Assembly: GCA_964410915.1 (NCBI GenBank)
Contig: CAYPIU010000059.1
Location: 1 to 8,328, forward strand
From: CAZFJG01 sp964410915
Lineage (GTDB): Bacteria; Synergistota; Synergistia; Synergistales; JAFGMB01
Reading direction: 5' to 3'
Length of the DNA: 8,328 nucleotides
Position 1 is the stretch's first letter. Every line of letters starts with the position of its first letter. A model generated the notes under the pieces. That model worked only from the letters and a program-made list of their open reading frames with translations, searched no databases and was not told where the DNA came from. Both the position numbers and the translations under genes were made by a program. Below, piece after piece: positions 5,838-8,328 of this stretch.

Positions 5838-6476
5838 ATGCAGGTATTGAAAGAGGAGATCAGGAAAAAGATCCTTGAAACAGGAAAAAGGGAATTCCTG
5901 GAAAAGGGATTTCAGAAAACTTCCATGAAAAAAATAGCCGAAGGAGCAGGCATCAAGGCACCCACAATATACTGCTATTTCAGGAACAAAGAAAACCTTT
6001 TCCTGCAGCTGGTTGAACCCGTCACAACATACTTTGAAGGTCGCAGAGACCGGATGGAAAAAGCAGATACCCTGGAGCTGGCAAGATCCTGGGGTTTTGA
6101 ACAGAGAAAAGAGGAGTACAAACAGCACATGCAGTTCATTGGAGAACACAGGGAAGAATTTCAACTCCTCTTCTCCAGTGCTGGAGGATCTTCCCTGGAA
6201 AACTACTTTGACAGGCTTGTTATGGAGTACGAGGACATTATGAAAAGGATCCTGAATATTCTAAAACAGGCAAAGGTTATGGAAACACCTGTCACTGACT
6301 TCTTCGTTCATAATATGGCAGCATTTTACGTGACAACCCTAAGGGAAGCTTCCATCCAGGAAGTCTCCAAAGAGGAGCTGGATAAATTCGCGGAAGAATG
6401 GGCCCTTTTCAGAAGTGAAGGCTGGAAGGAACTTACTTGTAAAAAGGAAAACAATAAAGGGAGGAATTCAAAATGA
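5838..6476 (+). CDS. TetR-family transcriptional regulator
   Basis: A 212-residue TetR-type repressor of usual length. The DNA-binding domain is clear: RKKILETGKREFLEKGFQKT (9-28), then the helix-turn-helix SMKKIAEGAGIKAPTIYCYFRNKENLF (29-55) with the signature T-I-Y-x-Y-F-x-N-K-E. The remaining about 155 residues are helical and variable, as in ligand-binding domains; the ligand cannot be inferred. Start at ATG 5838, with AAAAGGAG 7 bases before it; an in-frame TTG at 5820 is weaker. The stop overlaps the next gene by 4 bases, so the methyltransferase is co-translated and is probably the main target, together with tetR itself. Confidence 0.94.
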   Translation: MQVLKEEIRKKILETGKREFLEKGFQKTSMKKIAEGAGIKAPTIYCYFRNKENLFLQLVEPVTTYFEGRRDRMEKADTLELARSWGFEQRKEEYKQHMQFIGEHREEFQLLFSSAGGSSLENYFDRLVMEYEDIMKRILNILKQAKVMETPVTDFFVHNMAAFYVTTLREASIQEVSKEELDKFAEEWALFRSEGWKELTCKKENNKGRNSK

Positions 6477-6866
6477 AGTGCAAGGTATTACAGGCTAAAG
6501 CAAAAAGGGAAAGAGGATCAAAACTGGGATACTGGTGCATCATATTCATGCATGACAATCCACTATTCAACCTTTTTAAGGATCCTGTGAAGAAACTGAA
6601 GTCAGCAGGCCTGAAGGAAGGCATGAAAGTTCTTGAAGTAGGCTGCGGACCTGGATTCTACACTATCCCTGCCGCCAATATAGTTGGAGAAAAAGGAAAA
6701 GTCTGGGCCATGGACCTCCATNNNNNNNNNNNNNNNNNNNNNNNNNNNNNNNNNNNNNNNNNNNNNNNNNNNNNNNNNNNNNNNNNNNNNNNNNNNNNNN
6801 NNNNNNNNNNNNNNNNNNNNNTTTGATAAAAGGGAAAGAAGAGTGATGCTCTTCCGTAAGGTCTAA
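6473..6866 (+). CDS. Class I SAM-dependent methyltransferase, interrupted by an assembly gap
   Basis: The 83 residues before the gap contain HDNPLFNLFKDP (27-38), AGLKEGMKVLEVGCGPGFYTIPAA (45-68, SAM-binding motif I) and KVWAMDLH (76-83, second strand ending in the acidic ribose-binding residue). After the gap, FDKRERRVMLFRKV and a TAA at 6864-6866 read well as the C-terminal strand of such an enzyme. Related proteins are about 190-220 residues, so roughly 100 residues are missing and the real gap is probably nearer 300 bases than the 100 N shown; the apparent change of frame across the gap means nothing. The start ATG overlaps the tetR stop (ATGA), with GGGAGG 8 bases upstream. The substrate (small molecule, lipid, quinone or metal compound) is unknown. 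A different gene after the gap cannot be excluded. Confidence 0.85.
6722..6821. other. Assembly gap of 100 N
   Basis: Exactly 100 N, the conventional length for a gap of unknown size. It falls inside the methyltransferase gene. Nothing can be said of its content, and distances across it should not be trusted. Confidence 0.98.
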
Positions 6867-6890
6867 AGCATATTTCTTCTCACCAGTTAA

Positions 6891-6995
6891 TAGGATGGGC
6901 TGACCTCCCATCAAAGAAATAAATTCCTTAACCGCAAAGTCCGCAGAGAACTTCAAAACAAAACCTTTAACCCGATGGGAAACCAGCCCATCCTA
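6891..6995. repeat. Palindrome-ended intergenic element (REP/MITE-like)
   Basis: Two 22-base ends (6891-6912 and 6974-6995) are reverse complements at 19 of 22 positions, including 12 uninterrupted bases (TAGGATGGGCTG). They enclose 61 bases. The core contains AACCGCAAAGTCCGCAGAG (6930-6948), of the type AACCGCAAAG...CGCAGAG that I know as a dispersed intergenic repeat in several bacteria. The GGATGGGCTG end also resembles known REP-like repeats. No open frame, transposase or clear target duplication is seen. It starts 24 bases after the methyltransferase stop and might also act as an mRNA stem. Confidence 0.6.
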
Positions 6996-7063
6996 CAAAA
7001 CCTGCTATGACAGTGGTTGTGGGGTTGATCCAAAATCGGCAATCGACTGACCGTTAATAACAA

Positions 7064-7088
7064 CAGGGTGTGATGGTCCTGCACCCTG
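7064..7088 (-). terminator. Hairpin between convergent methyltransferase genes, possible terminator
   Basis: A 7-bp inverted repeat (CAGGGTG 7064-7070, CACCCTG 7082-7088) encloses an 11-base loop. On the minus strand it is followed by TTGTTATT, a poor T tract, so it may end transcription of the right-hand methyltransferase gene about 44 bases after its stop. On the plus strand no T tract follows. No better terminator is visible between the two convergent genes. Confidence 0.35.
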
Positions 7089-7131
7089 CTCCACTTATCA
7101 AAAAACCCTCTTGCCTCAATAGAATGATTCC

Positions 7132-7755
7132 CTATCTTTCAGGTTTTCTCCCCACTATCACGATCTGGCCCTTGCTCTTGATAAGTTCCAGTTTTTCCAC
7201 CTGGAAACCTGCCCCTTCAAGGGAACTCTGGAAATCATCGGGAGAATGAAGGGCAAAATATTTTTTCAGTTTATCTGCTTCTTTTTCATTTTTGGCATAC
7301 TTGTTCAACACCAGAAAATAACCTCCAGGCTTGAGGACCCTGGATACTTCCAGAAGATCCTTTGGAAGGTCCGGCCAGAAATGAATAGTCTCGCAGGCAA
7401 CTACAAGATTAAAGAAAGAATCCTCAAAAGGCATCTCTGATACGGAACCCTGAATGACCTCTACCCGCCCGTCCCTGATGAGTCTGCAATTCACCTTTTT
7501 TGCCATTGAAACCATATCGGGAGAATAATCAAGTCCATAGGCCTTTCCCCTGGGAGTCTTCTCAGCCAGCATGGAAAGGCATTTCCCGGCTCCACAGCCA
7601 ATGTCAAGTACACGGTTATCCTCCTCTATTGGAACCTGTTTCAACACAAGGCGATAAAAAGGAACATGAAAGAGGTTCATCAACTTGCCCATAAGAGCAC
7701 CCCAGAAACCAGTTGGCTTCCTACTCTGTTCGAAGATCCAGTCCATCAGACTCAT
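7132..7755 (-). CDS. Class I SAM-dependent methyltransferase (Methyltransf_11 type)
   Basis: A 207-residue cytoplasmic methyltransferase. Motif I VLDIGCGAGKC (49-59) binds SAM; YGLDYSPDMVSMAKK (73-87) gives acidic Asp76 for the ribose; GSVSEMPFEDSFFNLVVACE (103-122) is the adenine-binding and post-II region; and EVSRVLKPGGYFLVLNK (136 on) is the typical motif III segment. The N-terminal stretch MDWIFEQSRKPTGFWGALMGKLMN is a helical cap seen in small-molecule methyltransferases, with no substrate clue. I start at ATG 7755, which has GGGGGG 7 bases upstream; ATG 7800 would add 15 residues but has only a weak ribosome site. It is a single gene, convergent with the TetR-linked methyltransferase and only distantly similar to it. 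No convincing promoter was found upstream. Confidence 0.9.
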   Translation of the reverse strand: MSLMDWIFEQSRKPTGFWGALMGKLMNLFHVPFYRLVLKQVPIEEDNRVLDIGCGAGKCLSMLAEKTPRGKAYGLDYSPDMVSMAKKVNCRLIRDGRVEVIQGSVSEMPFEDSFFNLVVACETIHFWPDLPKDLLEVSRVLKPGGYFLVLNKYAKNEKEADKLKKYFALHSPDDFQSSLEGAGFQVEKLELIKSKGQIVIVGRKPER

Positions 7756-8030
7756 AAGTATACCCCCCATTGGAAATAAACTTTTAAAACGATTAAACAT
7801 TTTCCAGGAGAAATCAAATCCCTGTAAAACCTTTTCCCACTTTTACCTGGATTTTTACGGTATCTATCCAGGGTTATTTACATAAAGTTTACTGATGACC
7901 TTTATCAAAGTCTTGAAATGCATGATAGAATTGTACGAATAATTCCTTCAAGGAGCAAGATTGTTTAATAAATAGAGCGTCTTGCCACTTTAAGAATTCT
8001 AAGATCAAAATCAATTCAGGAGGTATGAAC
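7756..8030. other. Divergent intergenic region with a small inverted repeat
   Basis: These 275 bases separate the minus-strand methyltransferase from the plus-strand exported-protein gene. They hold a perfect 7-bp inverted repeat, CCTGGAT (7846-7852) and ATCCAGG (7866-7872), with a 13-base spacer, and an imperfect one near 7899-7914. Possible promoter boxes such as TTGAAA at about 7913 and TAGAAT near 7926 do not pair at proper spacing. I see no small gene, riboswitch or tRNA here. Confidence 0.4.
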
Positions 8031-8328
8031 ATGTTGAAAGGTCTCTTCAAAAATTCTTTAACAAAATGCTCATTAGCTATACTTATTGCAGCAGCTCTTT
8101 GTATTTCTTTTTCTGCTCCATCTATTGCAAGAATATCTTATTTAGGTAATCTTCAGGGCGATTCAGATGCTTCTCCCCTTCTTGAAACAGCCTGGGATGA
8201 AGATGGTGAACCAGTCTCCTTCGATATAATCGGCCCTGCATCTTCTATGGGAATAACCTTGAGATCAGACTCAAATGTGTTCTATTACGATACAAGTGCT
8301 TTTCAAACGTCAGAGGTAAGTCCTTCCC
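8031..8328 (+). CDS. Exported protein of unknown function (3' end beyond window)
   Basis: An open frame from ATG 8031 runs off the right edge after 99 residues. AGGAGG lies 7 bases before this ATG; another in-frame ATG at 8025 is too close to the ribosome site. The N terminus is a signal peptide: lysines at 3, 7 and 12, a hydrophobic core SLAILIAAALCISFS, and probable cleavage after APSIA (about residue 33). There is no proper lipobox. The mature part begins RISYLGNLQGDSDASPLLETAWDE and is acidic; I recognise no family. Codons are more A/T-ending (TCT, CTT, GAT, TTA) than in the neighbouring genes, which may reflect a different origin or expression level. Confidence 0.75.
   Translation, partial: MLKGLFKNSLTKCSLAILIAAALCISFSAPSIARISYLGNLQGDSDASPLLETAWDEDGEPVSFDIIGPASSMGITLRSDSNVFYYDTSAFQTSEVSPS

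Noticed and set aside
6473..6866. Frameshifted methyltransferase pseudogene
   Set aside because: The frame change falls exactly at a 100-N gap of unknown true size, so it is no evidence of a broken gene.
6663..6956. Minus-strand frame running through the N gap
   Set aside because: Its readable part is the repeat element read in antisense; the plus strand is the methyltransferase gene.
7801..8030. Riboswitch or structured leader before the exported-protein gene
   Set aside because: Only short inverted repeats are present, and none matches a riboswitch core that I know.
1..8328. Archaeal origin (suggested by AGG/AGA arginine and the UxaA-type genes)
   Set aside because: Several -35/-10 promoters with proper spacing and hairpin-plus-T-run terminators are bacterial signals.
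1..8328. CRISPR array, tRNA or rRNA gene, transposase, phage or toxin-antitoxin genes
   Set aside because: No regularly spaced repeats, no cloverleaf or rRNA sequence, and no such proteins were seen on either strand.

Overview
The window is a scaffold piece of a bacterial chromosome with a 100-base assembly gap. The signals are bacterial: three promoters with -35 and -10 boxes 16-17 bp apart, Shine-Dalgarno sites of the GGAGG type, and hairpin-plus-T-run terminators. Base composition looks moderate, and arginine is mostly AGG/AGA. The gene types (split UxaA-type dehydratase, MATE pump with MarR, Tpx, TetR with a methyltransferase) suit an anaerobic Firmicutes-like or Synergistota-like bacterium. 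That placement is inference; no taxonomic marker is present.

Left part, minus strand, read right to left: a two-gene UxaA-type lyase (SAF subunit 5340-5648, catalytic subunit 4186-5343) has its own promoter and a terminator. Next comes a MATE efflux pump gene (2700-4043) followed at 7 bp by its probable repressor gene marR (2231-2692); two palindromic operators sit on the pump promoter. Then follow an exported DUF4412/LolA-like protein (1431-2024) with a strong terminator, the thiol peroxidase tpx (760-1278), and a six-helix DUF3159-like membrane protein that runs off the left edge (1-679).

Middle, plus strand: a TetR-type regulator (5838-6476) overlaps by 4 bp a class I SAM methyltransferase gene (6473-6866) that the N run interrupts. 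Two inverted repeats bracket the tetR promoter, which suggests autoregulation.

Right part: a 105-bp palindrome-ended repeat (6891-6995) and a hairpin lie between the first methyltransferase and a second, convergent one (7132-7755, minus). After a divergent intergenic region, an exported protein of unknown function starts at 8031 and runs off the right edge.

Most of the window is stress, efflux and small regulatory units. Nothing seen amounts to a clearly new multi-gene system. The best leads are the MATE/MarR operator-promoter layout, the TetR-methyltransferase pair, and the palindrome-ended repeat.
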